NCBI RefSeq assembly: GCF_038002825.1
Contig: NZ_JBBODF010000001.1
Location: forward strand, 2,604,001 to 2,668,000
Reading direction: 5' to 3'
DNA from: Paenibacillus sp. FSL H8-0048
GTDB lineage: Bacteria; Bacillota; Bacilli; Paenibacillales; Paenibacillaceae
DNA length: 64,000 bases
The notes under the pieces: generated by a model
The model's input: the letters and a program-made list of their open reading frames with translations, nothing else
The model's database searches: none
What the model was told of the DNA's origin: nothing
Program-made: the position numbers and the translations under genes
In this document: piece after piece, positions 56,473-64,000 of the stretch
Numbering within the stretch: position 1 is the first letter of the stretch
Layout: each line of letters begins with the position of its first letter

Positions 56473-57504
56473 TTATTCAACCAGCAGCAGAATCATCGTC
56501 TGATTGGCATGCTTAGTATAATATTGCTCTCCATAGCTGATGAAGCCTGTAGTGTTACCGCAGAACCCAAGCATTTTCCCGTCAAAAGCTCCCCAAAGAC
56601 CGTCACGTGTAAACAGTTGGTCCCGCAGCGTACAGTTAATATTGAGGACAAACGAAGGCTTGAACGGACTGCCGCCCAGCGTCTCCTCCAGCACTGCCAG
56701 CGGATCGGCTGAACTAAGCACCTCCACATAAGTACTAGACATAATCTGGCTGTAAAAGGTGACAGAGCCATCCGGATGAACCGCCTTCGGGGAGGCTATG
56801 ATCCAATCATCCTCGTATCTTTTGCCCAGCGGGCTGCTCAGAAAATGCTCTGCCAGCTCCTTCTCCGGCACACCCAGGACACGCGCATATTCCCCGGCTG
56901 CAGGCCGCCCGTTGAAGGAATAGACCCGTCTGCCGAACACATCGGCTTCTGTCACCAGCAGCGTCTTCCCGGACGGGACATATATATTCTCTTTGATCAG
57001 GGCGGTGCGGGCAGGCATATTGAAATAAATCCCCAGGTTCCGTACCCGCCGGGTTCCTATATAGAGGTAAGTCTCGCCGCGCTCATCGTCAGCCGCACTG
57101 CCGCCAATCACCTTAAATTGCGGGGCCATGAAATACAGCGAGGAGAGCAGCATCTCTTCCATCCCGCCTGTGCCGTCACAGAGCAGCATCAGAAAAGCAT
57201 TCGGATTGCCCCGGACCTTGCGGTAAGCAATCTCCAGCGTGCTTGCGCTAAGCACGGGAGGGTGCAGAATGCCCACAATCTCTGCTATACCGGCTTCAAA
57301 TTCGAAACCAGTAATTACACCGCTGCGGTAGCCCTGCGGAGTATATTCCCCCTTGGTTGAGCACAATACTGCCCGCGATGGCGCATGACGGGATAATTCC
57401 CGGACAGCCGCAGCCGCAGCGAACAGCACCAGGCCACGGTTCACATCCAGCTTCTCCAGATAGTGCCTGGCCTCGTCCAAGGTGTCAAAAGTTACAGCAA
57501 TCAT
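56473..57504 (-). CDS. FIST sensory domain protein
   Basis: 343 residues. The FIST_N part (MIAVTFDTLDEARHYLEKL, FAAAAAVRELSRHAPSRAVL, VIGGSAADDERGETYLYIGTRRV) is followed by FIST_C (GRPAAGEYARVLGVPEKELAEHF, VLNINCTLRDQLF, GFCGNTTGFISYGEQY). FIST domains are predicted small-ligand sensors, perhaps for amino acids, often joined to signalling domains. Here the sensor is a separate soluble protein encoded just before a sensor-less chemoreceptor. The ATG at 57504 is the usual family start; a TTG at 57516 is possible. Confidence 0.92.
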   Translation of the reverse strand: MIAVTFDTLDEARHYLEKLDVNRGLVLFAAAAAVRELSRHAPSRAVLCSTKGEYTPQGYRSGVITGFEFEAGIAEIVGILHPPVLSASTLEIAYRKVRGNPNAFLMLLCDGTGGMEEMLLSSLYFMAPQFKVIGGSAADDERGETYLYIGTRRVRNLGIYFNMPARTALIKENIYVPSGKTLLVTEADVFGRRVYSFNGRPAAGEYARVLGVPEKELAEHFLSSPLGKRYEDDWIIASPKAVHPDGSVTFYSQIMSSTYVEVLSSADPLAVLEETLGGSPFKPSFVLNINCTLRDQLFTRDGLWGAFDGKMLGFCGNTTGFISYGEQYYTKHANQTMILLLVE

Positions 57505-57553
57505 TATGTATACCAAACCTTCCTTTGCGGGACTTCCTCCCGCATACTGTTAC

Positions 57554-57577
57554 TGAAAAATTAAACTATATTTTTCA
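57554..57577. promoter_or_regulatory. Perfect inverted repeat before the FIST gene
   Basis: TGAAAAAT (57554-57561), eight bases, ATTTTTCA (57570-57577). It lies 50 bases before the FIST start and overlaps a possible promoter on the minus strand (TTTACC, 17 bases, TATAGT). It is a candidate operator. Confidence 0.5.
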
Positions 57578-57724
57578 ATACTACTATGGTAAAACCAGAA
57601 CCAGGTTCATTGTCTGTGAACAATGTCTCAGCCTGTGCCGGGTTTCCATGGAACAAGGTTGAGCCCTTTCTGCAAACCCTGTATCATGAATATATCACAG
57701 ATCAGAGAAAAGAGGCTTCGGCAC

Positions 57725-57910
57725 ATGACCTATTCCCAACGCTCCACCCACCCTGCCGCCGCATCCGACTACACGTATCTGGAGTATCAGTTCGGCATAG
57801 CCGCCGATGAATTGGAAGTTGCTGTGAAGGCGCAGGATGAGCCCCGGGCAGAAGCTATCCGCCTTAAGATTGCTGAACTCGAAGACAAGCTTGCGCTGCT
57901 TGAAGATTAA
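57725..57910 (+). CDS. Small hypothetical protein, 61 residues
   Basis: From the ATG at 57725 it reads MTYSQRSTHPAAASDYTYLE and ends in a charged helix (RAEAIRLKIAELEDKLALLED) that could form a coiled coil. AAGAGG lies eight bases before the ATG; an in-frame ATG at 57686 would add 13 residues. I do not recognise a family. It lies 43 bases before a DUF1877 gene on the same strand and may share its transcript. Confidence 0.6.
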   Translation: MTYSQRSTHPAAASDYTYLEYQFGIAADELEVAVKAQDEPRAEAIRLKIAELEDKLALLED

Positions 57911-57953
57911 ACACAACTACTCTATCCTAAGTTATGGAAGGACGGCTGATATA

Positions 57954-58442
57954 ATGGCGATACGCGGATATTACTTTGCAATGGAAGATGAACTGGTGCA
58001 GCAGATTGCCGCAGGGAGCACCCCGATTGAGAGCTTGAACATAGACAAATACCCGGGGCTGGATATCGACCGTGCCTGGGAGGCTATTCACTATCTGCTG
58101 TGCGGTGATATATCGGACGGGCCTGCGCCGCTTGGATATGTGGTTCCGCTGCATTCAGACCAGGGCATCGAGTTCGGGGCATACGGGGCATTCTGCCTGC
58201 GTGCCGGACAAGTGGCCGAAGCGCTTGACGCCATCTCCGGGCTGGATGAAGCGCAGCTGCGCCAGCAGTATGATTTCCAGACCATGGCCGAGGAGGAGGT
58301 CTACCCGCTGGACCCGGATACGGTGTCTGACGATGATGCGGATGCGTTCTTTGCCTACCTGCTCCAGTTCTTCACCGAGATCCAGCGGTTCTACAGCCAG
58401 ACTGTGGCCGCTGGTAAAGGAATTATTTTCTATTTGTTTTGA
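57954..58442 (+). CDS. DUF1877 family protein (YfbM-like)
   Basis: 162 residues from the ATG at 57954, with GGAAGG upstream. MAIRGYYFAMEDELVQQIAAG, LDIDRAWEAIHYLLCGD, and the tail DADAFFAYLLQFFTEIQRFY fit DUF1877, a small cytoplasmic family found scattered in bacteria with no known role. No terminator is visible behind it; array D begins 73 bases later. Confidence 0.85.
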   Translation: MAIRGYYFAMEDELVQQIAAGSTPIESLNIDKYPGLDIDRAWEAIHYLLCGDISDGPAPLGYVVPLHSDQGIEFGAYGAFCLRAGQVAEALDAISGLDEAQLRQQYDFQTMAEEEVYPLDPDTVSDDDADAFFAYLLQFFTEIQRFYSQTVAAGKGIIFYLF

Positions 58443-58514
58443 AGCCTGGCTCTCCCGTCAGATGATGCGCTGGACTGGGGGGGTCGGGCGGATGAGGTGC
58501 GTGCGCCGAATTCG

Positions 58515-58790
58515 GGTGCACTTGTGCACCTGATGGCTCCCTCTTACCACTCTGCAGCCCCTCTGAGGGATTTATACACTTGATTTCCTCATTCAGCCTA
58601 ACTCCAGCGATATCTGAGGGATTTATACACTTGATTTGCTCATTTAGCCCACTTCCAGCAATATATGAGGGATTTATACATTTGATTTGCTCATTTAGCC
58701 CACTTCCAGCAATATATGAGGGATTTATACATTTGATTTTCTCATTTAGCCCACTTCCAGCAATATATGAGGGATTTATCCCTCTGATTT
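58515..58790. repeat. Intergenic array D: five units at exactly 51 bp, related to array C
   Basis: GGGATTTAT starts at 58567, 58618, 58669, 58720 and 58771, each 51 apart; GGTGCACTTGTGC lies 52 bases before the first. The inner units are nearly identical (CTCATTTAGCCCACTTCCAG). The last copy has GGGATTTATCCC as in array C; the others read ATACA. It lies between the convergent DUF1877 and tyrS genes. Confidence 0.92.
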
Positions 58791-58879
58791 CACCACGCAG
58801 CCCACGCAGCCACGCTTCCGGCCTACTGCGGTCAGGAACAGGCTGCGAGACCAACCTGCACCCCGCGGCCACCAAAAAA

Positions 58880-58913
58880 GGCTATCCCCGTCACTGCTGA
58901 CAGCGGGATAGCC
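58880..58913 (-). terminator. Leftward terminator, probably of tyrS
   Basis: GGCTATCCC and GGGATAGCC pair perfectly (9 bp). CCTTTTTTGG follows on the minus strand. The nearest leftward gene is tyrS, whose stop is 408 bases away, so its transcript would carry the 38-bp array. Confidence 0.65.
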
Positions 58914-58939
58914 CAATCACTCAGTTACTTCACACCATT

Positions 58940-59190
58940 CTTACTCTAGCTCACCTAGCCAAATCACACTCATCTATTACACTCTAACTCACCTAGCTCG
59001 CCCTTTGTCATCTGCCTCACTCTGGCTCACTTAGCTCACCCTATGTCATCTGTCTCACTCTGGCCCACCTTGCTCACCCTATGCCATACGGCTCACTCTG
59101 GCCCACCTTGCTCACCCTATGCCATACGGCTCACTCTAGCTCACCTAGCTAAATCACACTCATCTCTATCTCATTCTAGCTCAACTAAGC
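58940..59190. repeat. Tandem array, 38-bp period, about seven units
   Basis: CTCACTCTGGCYCACCT-type units start at 58940, 58978, 59016, 59054, 59092 and 59130, each 38 apart, and a looser one near 59170. The 59054 and 59092 units are identical. The sequence is built from CTCAC and CTAGCTCAC words and has no start signals. The region 59190-59320 shows nothing further. Confidence 0.85.
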
Positions 59191-59320
59191 TCACTCTGGC
59201 CACCATCAACCACGTGCCAGTTCACCCTCAGCCTCGCTCCAGCCTAACACCGCTCCGGATCTGGCTCAACTTCAGGCCCGCTTACTCGCCTTCCGCAATC
59301 CATCACCCGGCAGCCTGCGC

Positions 59321-60583
59321 TTAGACGAGCTTCACCAGGCTGTAGTTCTTCTTGCCTTTGCGGACGATGATGAATTTGCCGCCGATGGCGTCTTCGGCTG
59401 TAATCTCCGTCTCCAGCTCATTCACGCGCTCGCCGTTGATCGAGATCGCGCCTTTGGTAATATCCTCGCGCGCCTGGCGCTTGGACGGCTCAATGCCGAG
59501 TTCCACCAGCCAGTCTACAATGTTCTTGGTCTCTTTGCCTGCTGTGAAGGTCGGCATTTCCTTGAAGCCTTCCTCGATCTCATCCGCAGTCAGCGAGCGG
59601 ATATCGCCGCTGAACAGCGCTGCGCTGATGCGCTTGGCCTGCTCCAGCAGCTCCTCGCTGTGCACGAAGCGGGTCATTTCCTCAGCCAGCGCTTTTTGCG
59701 CTTCGCGTTTATGCGGTTCGGTCGCTACCTTCTCCTCCAGCGCTTCGATCTCCTCTTTGCTCAGGAAGGTAAAGTACTTCAGGTATTTGACCACATCGCG
59801 GTCATCGGTGTTCGCCCAGAACTGGTAGAACTCGTAAGGCGTGGTCTGCTTCGGATCGAGCCAGATGGCGCCGCCGGCGGTTTTGCCGAACTTGGTGCCG
59901 TCGGCCTTCAGCATGAGCGGGATCGTGAGACCGAAGGCTTTGGCTTCGTTGCCCTCTTTTTTACGGATCAGATCCAGGCCGCTGGTAATATTGCCCCATT
60001 GGTCCGAGCCGCCGACCTGAAGCTGCACATCCTCATGCTGGTACAGATGCAGGTAGTCAATGGACTGCAGAATCTGGTATGAGAACTCTGTGAACGAGAT
60101 CCCGCTGTCCAGGCGGCTCGCTACTACGTCCTTGGCCAGCATCGTGTTGATGCTGAAGTTTTTGCCGATATCACGCAGGAATTCGATGACATTCATATCC
60201 TTGGTCCAGTCGTAGTTATTCACCATCCGCACCTGATTGTCGCCATCGGTAATGAACAGCTTCTTCATCTGGGCGGTCAACGCATCTACGTTCTCCTGCA
60301 CCTGCTCCAGCGTCTGCAAAGAGCGCTCGCTCTGGCGTCCGCTCGGATCGCCGATGGTTCCCGTAGCTCCCCCGATCAGAATCACCGGACGGTGGCCGGC
60401 CAGCTGGAAGCGGCGTAGCATCATGAATGGAATCAGATGGCCGATATGCATACTGTTGCCCGTCGGGTCCACGCCGCAATACAGCGATACCGCCTTACTC
60501 TCCGTCAATTCACGCAGTCCGTCCGCATCTGTCTGCTGGTTAATGGCATCGCGCCACAATAGCTCGTCGATAATGTTCAACAT
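59321..60583 (-). CDS. tyrS: Tyrosyl-tRNA synthetase
   Basis: 420 residues, class I. The HIGH motif is in NSMHIGHLIPFMMLRRFQ, the KMSKS-like loop in GTKFGKTAGGAIW, and QVGGSDQWGNITSG binds tyrosine. The C-terminal S4 domain is in GIEPSKRQAREDITKGAISI. It charges tRNA-Tyr. AAGGGG lies before the ATG. A T-box leader with a tyrosine codon controls it. The form is the TyrS type of Bacillus, not the TyrZ type, judging from general likeness. Confidence 0.97.
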   Translation of the reverse strand: MLNIIDELLWRDAINQQTDADGLRELTESKAVSLYCGVDPTGNSMHIGHLIPFMMLRRFQLAGHRPVILIGGATGTIGDPSGRQSERSLQTLEQVQENVDALTAQMKKLFITDGDNQVRMVNNYDWTKDMNVIEFLRDIGKNFSINTMLAKDVVASRLDSGISFTEFSYQILQSIDYLHLYQHEDVQLQVGGSDQWGNITSGLDLIRKKEGNEAKAFGLTIPLMLKADGTKFGKTAGGAIWLDPKQTTPYEFYQFWANTDDRDVVKYLKYFTFLSKEEIEALEEKVATEPHKREAQKALAEEMTRFVHSEELLEQAKRISAALFSGDIRSLTADEIEEGFKEMPTFTAGKETKNIVDWLVELGIEPSKRQAREDITKGAISINGERVNELETEITAEDAIGGKFIIVRKGKKNYSLVKLV

Positions 60584-60711
60584 GTACAGCCCCTTTTGTG
60601 TAAGTGATTATTCTATATCGCTTGGTATCCGTCAAAAAAGCAGCAGCAAAGCCGCATCAGCCTCAGAAGCTGAAGGTCCGCCACGCATCCAGCCAGCAAA
60701 CTGCACAGACA

Positions 60712-60981
60712 ACAAAAAATCGCCCCTTGTCTATTCAGACACAGGGACGATTAGTATTAACCGTGTTACCACCCAAATTGCACAGACCCCATATTGCGCA
60801 CAGGTCCGTACCACTCTCAGGCGAGTTATCGTTCGCTTAGCTCCGCTTGGCATTACCCAAGATACTCCCGAGGCGTAATTCGCAGTCCGCTTGTATGTAC
60901 CGGGTTCCATCGACCCCCGGCTCTCTGGGAACAGGGACAAGGCTGCTACTGGCTCGTTCAACGTATACCAACTATAAGATT
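60712..60981 (-). ncRNA. T-box leader of tyrS (tRNA-Tyr sensing)
   Basis: On the minus strand the T-box GGGTGGTAACACGG (60774-60761) is followed by a terminator (CGTCCC..., about 60750-60721) and TTTTTT. In Stem I AGTA and GAA form the loop-E pair; the codon after GAA plus one base is TAC (60877-60875), tyrosine, followed by G. The layout equals that of the alaS leader. It fills most of the gap between tyrS and the DUF2278 gene. Confidence 0.93.
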
Positions 60982-60987
60982 ACAGAA

Positions 60988-61016
60988 AGTATAGCCGCTT
61001 CTAAAATGGTTGTCAA
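60988..61016 (-). promoter_or_regulatory. Sigma-A promoter of the tyrS leader
   Basis: On the minus strand TTGACA (61016-61011), exactly 17 bases, TATACT (60993-60988): the same hexamers and spacing as before alaS. Confidence 0.9.
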
Positions 61017-61028
61017 TGCATCTGCCGG

Positions 61029-61706
61029 CTATCCTCCGGATCTGAACGCTCTGGCGGCCACCGGCGTGAGATGATTGCATTCACTGGCCGGACGCACCCT
61101 ATGGCCTCGGGGATCGGTGCACCAGGATTGTGACTGGAAGGCGAGGAACAGCCCCTGCCATTTGTTGTCCCGTCCAAAATGAATCACTATTCCGCCATCC
61201 TGCCAGATCCCGTCGTCTGCTTTATATTTTTCAACGTTGCCTTGATTCATATGAATGTCATGAACGCCGCCCGGGAACATTTCGCCGTATATATAGATGG
61301 TCGCTGTCTGATCTGTGATGGCCCGCCGAAGGTAAGTGTCGACCTTCTCATTCAGGTCATTATCCGGACCGTCTGCGTGGTAGGGAAGGGCGATCATCCT
61401 GGCAGGATCAAACAATCCCCCGCGGATGTAATCCAAGGCAAGGTCTTCGCGGTTGGATTCGTCAATGATCGTGACCCCGTCTTCCAGGCTCTGCAGATGG
61501 GTAAGCTGCTCCGCTCTGAACTGATCTCCCACCAGATATAACAGCTCCGAAGGCTTCTGCCTGGACAGAACGTTGATTGCCGCTGTGTAGTTTCTGCCGG
61601 CAGCCTGGACCCCTGCCTGATAATGCGCAGTGCGGTTACCTGAAGGGAGGGCAGGTATGCCTTTTATGATGGTGCCTTTTAACACTCCATATGGTTTGAG
61701 CGGCAT
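61029..61706 (-). CDS. DUF2278 family protein (YukJ-like)
   Basis: 225 residues. The start MPLKPYGVLKGTIIKGI, the histidine in TAHYQAGVQAAGRNYTAAINV, and GGVHDIHMNQGN near the C-terminal third mark DUF2278, known from Bacillus YukJ; the role is unknown. AAGGAG lies before the ATG. The gene ends 13 bases from the tyrS promoter and no terminator is seen, so read-through into the tyrS leader is possible. Confidence 0.88.
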   Translation of the reverse strand: MPLKPYGVLKGTIIKGIPALPSGNRTAHYQAGVQAAGRNYTAAINVLSRQKPSELLYLVGDQFRAEQLTHLQSLEDGVTIIDESNREDLALDYIRGGLFDPARMIALPYHADGPDNDLNEKVDTYLRRAITDQTATIYIYGEMFPGGVHDIHMNQGNVEKYKADDGIWQDGGIVIHFGRDNKWQGLFLAFQSQSWCTDPRGHRVRPASECNHLTPVAARAFRSGG

Positions 61707-61874
61707 AAAGATCGTCTCCTTCTATAGTTGTTGCAGCAGCTCATACTCTCTACTCTTTCCTTCCACGTATAGTAATATCCTCTCAAGCGTTCAGCAGGCA
61801 GTTTCAACCGCCGGGGCTCGTGTGGTATCTTGGATATAGCTACACAAACTTTGGCAAAGGAGAGTCAGCAGCTT

Positions 61875-62456
61875 ATGAAGAGTATAGCTGTTTTCTGCGG
61901 CTCCAGTGAAGGAGCTTCGCCCGTATACAAGGAATCCGCTATTCTACTCGGCAAGGAGCTTGCCGCAAGCGACATTACGCTGATCTATGGCGGAGCTACT
62001 GTAGGCTTGATGGGTGCTATTGCAGATAGCGTGATGCAGGCGGGAGGCCGTGTAATTGGGGTGCTGCCGCATTTTCTGAAGCAAAGGGAAATCGAACACA
62101 CCCGTCTGACAGAGCTGATTATGGTGGACTCTATGCACGAACGGAAGCTTAAGATGTCGGAGCTGGCGGACGGATTCATTGCTATGCCGGGCGGCCCGGG
62201 CACAATGGAGGAGTATTTCGAGATCTTCACCTGGGCCCAGCTCGGCCTGCATCAGAAGCCCTGCGGGCTGCTGAATGTGAACCATTATTATGATCCGCTG
62301 ATTGCCCTGTTCAGTAACATGGCCCGGGAACAATTCATGCAGGAGAAGCATCATTCCATCATGCTGAACGATACAACTCCGGAGGGCATTCTGCGCCAGA
62401 TGGCAGACTACACCCCTCCCCCGGTCAAACAATACCTGACAGAAGATCGCATTTGA
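61875..62456 (+). CDS. LOG-family phosphoribohydrolase (TIGR00730)
   Basis: 193 residues from the ATG at 61875, which has AAAGGAG twelve bases upstream; an in-frame ATG at 61830 lies before that site. MKSIAVFCGSSEGASP, IYGGATVGLMGAIAD and the signature MPGGPGTMEEYFE define the LOG family, which removes ribose 5-phosphate from nucleoside monophosphates (cytokinin nucleotides in plants, AMP-like ones in bacteria). The natural bacterial substrate is unsettled. It stands alone before the amidase gene. Confidence 0.92.
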   Translation: MKSIAVFCGSSEGASPVYKESAILLGKELAASDITLIYGGATVGLMGAIADSVMQAGGRVIGVLPHFLKQREIEHTRLTELIMVDSMHERKLKMSELADGFIAMPGGPGTMEEYFEIFTWAQLGLHQKPCGLLNVNHYYDPLIALFSNMAREQFMQEKHHSIMLNDTTPEGILRQMADYTPPPVKQYLTEDRI

Positions 62457-62560
62457 AAAGTCTCTGCCCTCCTTATAACGCAATATATTATGCGCGAGAC
62501 TGCAGCTATAGCCTGAATGCTAAGTAGCCTGCCTGTTCCTGCCAGAAAGAGGTTATACCT

Positions 62561-64000
62561 ATGTCGTTGTCTGCTTATTCCGGTTATGATGCCCTGGGGC
62601 TTGCCGCCCTAGTGAAGGCACGGGAGGTCACTGCGCGTGAGCTTGTGGAAGCTGCCTACGCGCGGATGGATAAGGTGAATCCGCTGCTGAATGCGGTGGT
62701 ACGCACCCGCCGGGAGGCCGCGCTGAAGGAGGCTGCGGAGATGACCCTTGATTCCGGAGATACCACCCGTCCGTTCGCCGGCGTTCCCTTCCTGCTGAAG
62801 GATATCTCCCAGGCGGTTAGCGGCGAACCGCTGACCTCGGGCGCTCTCTTGATGAAGGACAATGTCGCGAAGCGGGACTCTAACTATGTGGCCCGTATCC
62901 GGCGCGGCGGCTTCATTCCGCTGGGCCATACGAATACGCCGGAATTCGGGCTGAAAAACATCACCGAGCCTCTTCTCCACGGCCCGGCCCGCAATCCCTG
63001 GAACCCCGCCTGTTCACCCGGCGGCTCCAGCGGCGGTGCGGCGGCAGCGGTTGCCGCCGGGATCGTCCCGGCCGCCGGAGCCAGTGACGGCGGCGGCTCC
63101 ATCCGCATACCGGCCTCGTTCACCGGCCTGTTCGGGCTGAAGCCGACGCGCGGGCGCACGCCGGTCGGCCCGGGAATCGGCCGCCAGTGGCAGGGCGCGT
63201 CGATTGATTTTGCGCTGACGCGCTCTGTGCGGGACAGCGCCGCGATGCTGGATCTGCTGCAGGTGGTGCAGCCGGAAGCGGCTTTTCAGACGCCGCTGTA
63301 TCCGGGCGTCTACCTGGACGATCTGCTGAAGCCCACGCAGCGGAAGCTGCGGATCGCCTTCACCACCGCTTCGCCGGTGGGAACACCGGTATCCGCTGAG
63401 GCGGTAGAGGCCGTGCGGAAGACGGTCAAGTGGCTGGAGTCCGAGGGCTATGAGGTGGAAGAGAAGCTGAGCCCGGTCAACGGGGTCCGGCTGATGGACA
63501 ACTATTATACGATGAACGCCGGAGAAGTATCCGCCATGTTCCTCTCACTGGAGAGCGCCATGGGCCGTGCAATTAAGGCAGAGGAAGTGGATATTGTCAC
63601 CTGGGTGCTGGCCGAAGCCGGGAAGCAGGTCTCGGCGGCTGAGTTCGTGCACAGCCTGCACGAATGGGATGTAGCCGCTGCGCAGATGGCCGCGCTGATG
63701 GACCGCTTCGATCTGTATATTACCCCGGCCAATGCGGACTCCGCTCCGAAGATTGGTGAGCTGACCCAGACCGCGGCGGAGACAGAGAAGCTGATGCAGG
63801 TCAGCGGGCTGCCGAAGGAAGCGCAGCGGCGGATGATCTACGAGATGTTCGAGCCGAGCCTGACCTACACGCCCTTCACCCAGCTCGCCAATCTGACCGG
63901 CCAGCCTGCCATGAGCATGCCGGTGCACCTTACTGCCGAAGGAATGCCGATCGGCGTACAGGTTATGGCCTCCAAGGGACGCGAGGATCTGCTACTGCAG
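62561..64000 (+). CDS. Amidase signature family protein, 3' end cut by the window
   Basis: 480 residues are present and the frame stays open to the edge. The Ser-Ser-Lys triad is visible: K80 in FAGVPFLLKDISQ, S156 in PGGSSGGAAAAVAAG, and nucleophile S180 in SDGGGSIRIPASF. The later part (LTGQPAMSMPVHL, PIGVQVMA) is also typical. It hydrolyses amides of unknown kind; no GatB or GatC gene is next to it in view, so a stand-alone amidase is more likely than GatA. AAAGAGG lies before the ATG. Confidence 0.92.
   Translation, partial: MSLSAYSGYDALGLAALVKAREVTARELVEAAYARMDKVNPLLNAVVRTRREAALKEAAEMTLDSGDTTRPFAGVPFLLKDISQAVSGEPLTSGALLMKDNVAKRDSNYVARIRRGGFIPLGHTNTPEFGLKNITEPLLHGPARNPWNPACSPGGSSGGAAAAVAAGIVPAAGASDGGGSIRIPASFTGLFGLKPTRGRTPVGPGIGRQWQGASIDFALTRSVRDSAAMLDLLQVVQPEAAFQTPLYPGVYLDDLLKPTQRKLRIAFTTASPVGTPVSAEAVEAVRKTVKWLESEGYEVEEKLSPVNGVRLMDNYYTMNAGEVSAMFLSLESAMGRAIKAEEVDIVTWVLAEAGKQVSAAEFVHSLHEWDVAAAQMAALMDRFDLYITPANADSAPKIGELTQTAAETEKLMQVSGLPKEAQRRMIYEMFEPSLTYTPFTQLANLTGQPAMSMPVHLTAEGMPIGVQVMASKGREDLLLQ

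Noticed and set aside
58423..58875. Leftward 150-residue frame with repeated INPSYIAGSGLNEQIKC
   Set aside because: It is array D read in frame; the repeat length of 51 keeps it open and no start signal is present.
58567..59190. CRISPR array
   Set aside because: The whole unit, not just a repeat part, is conserved, periods are 51 and 38, and no cas genes are near.

Overview
The window looks like the chromosome of a mid-GC, spore-former-type Firmicute, most likely Paenibacillus. The grounds are the gene order alaS - ireB - ruvX - DUF1292 - mltG - two U32 genes, T-box leaders before alaS and tyrS, SLH-anchored cell-wall proteins, a YesM-type sensor kinase and a yes/yte-like pectin locus. The genus is inferred, not proven.

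Layout. 1-5.2 kb: the end of a GH130 mannoside phosphorylase, then a leftward operon of sensor kinase, solute-binding lipoprotein and LacI regulator. 5.9-8.2 kb: a membrane chemoreceptor. 8.5-16.9 kb: the conserved housekeeping block (trhP2, trhP1, mltG, two DUF1292 genes, ruvX, ireB, alaS with T-box). 17-18.7 kb: tRNA-Pro(CGG) and a 1.6 kb AT-rich cassette (antitoxin, RelE/ParE toxin, unknown 291-residue protein) closed by a decayed copy of the tRNA 3' end. 18.8-21.6 kb: MFS pump with divergent TetR, and a small membrane protein. 22.2-33.1 kb: a giant SLH surface protein, a response regulator with a BTAD domain, and an SLH-anchored GH10 xylanase. 33.4-36.7 kb: BlaR1/BlaI-like pair and a MATE pump. 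37.6-54.9 kb: a rhamnogalacturonan-I locus (GH105, PL11-like propeller, deacetylase, YesU-like DUF1961, PL26, membrane AraC regulator, ABC importer, divergent GH42). None of its enzymes shows a signal peptide, so oligosaccharides are probably imported and broken down inside the cell. 55.3-64 kb: FIST sensor with a soluble chemoreceptor, small hypotheticals, tyrS with T-box, DUF2278, LOG-family protein and a partial amidase.

The most unusual signal is between the genes. Six intergenic regions carry different short-repeat arrays that all have a spacing of 51 bp (rarely 52 or 55). Each unit holds a short dyad, and four of the six arrays lie between convergent genes. A seventh array has a 38-bp period. 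Other points worth a second look are the tRNA-bounded toxin-antitoxin cassette, a pair of inverted 14-bp sites between the two divergent rhamnogalacturonan transcripts, and the FIST/chemoreceptor pair with a perfect inverted repeat in front of it.
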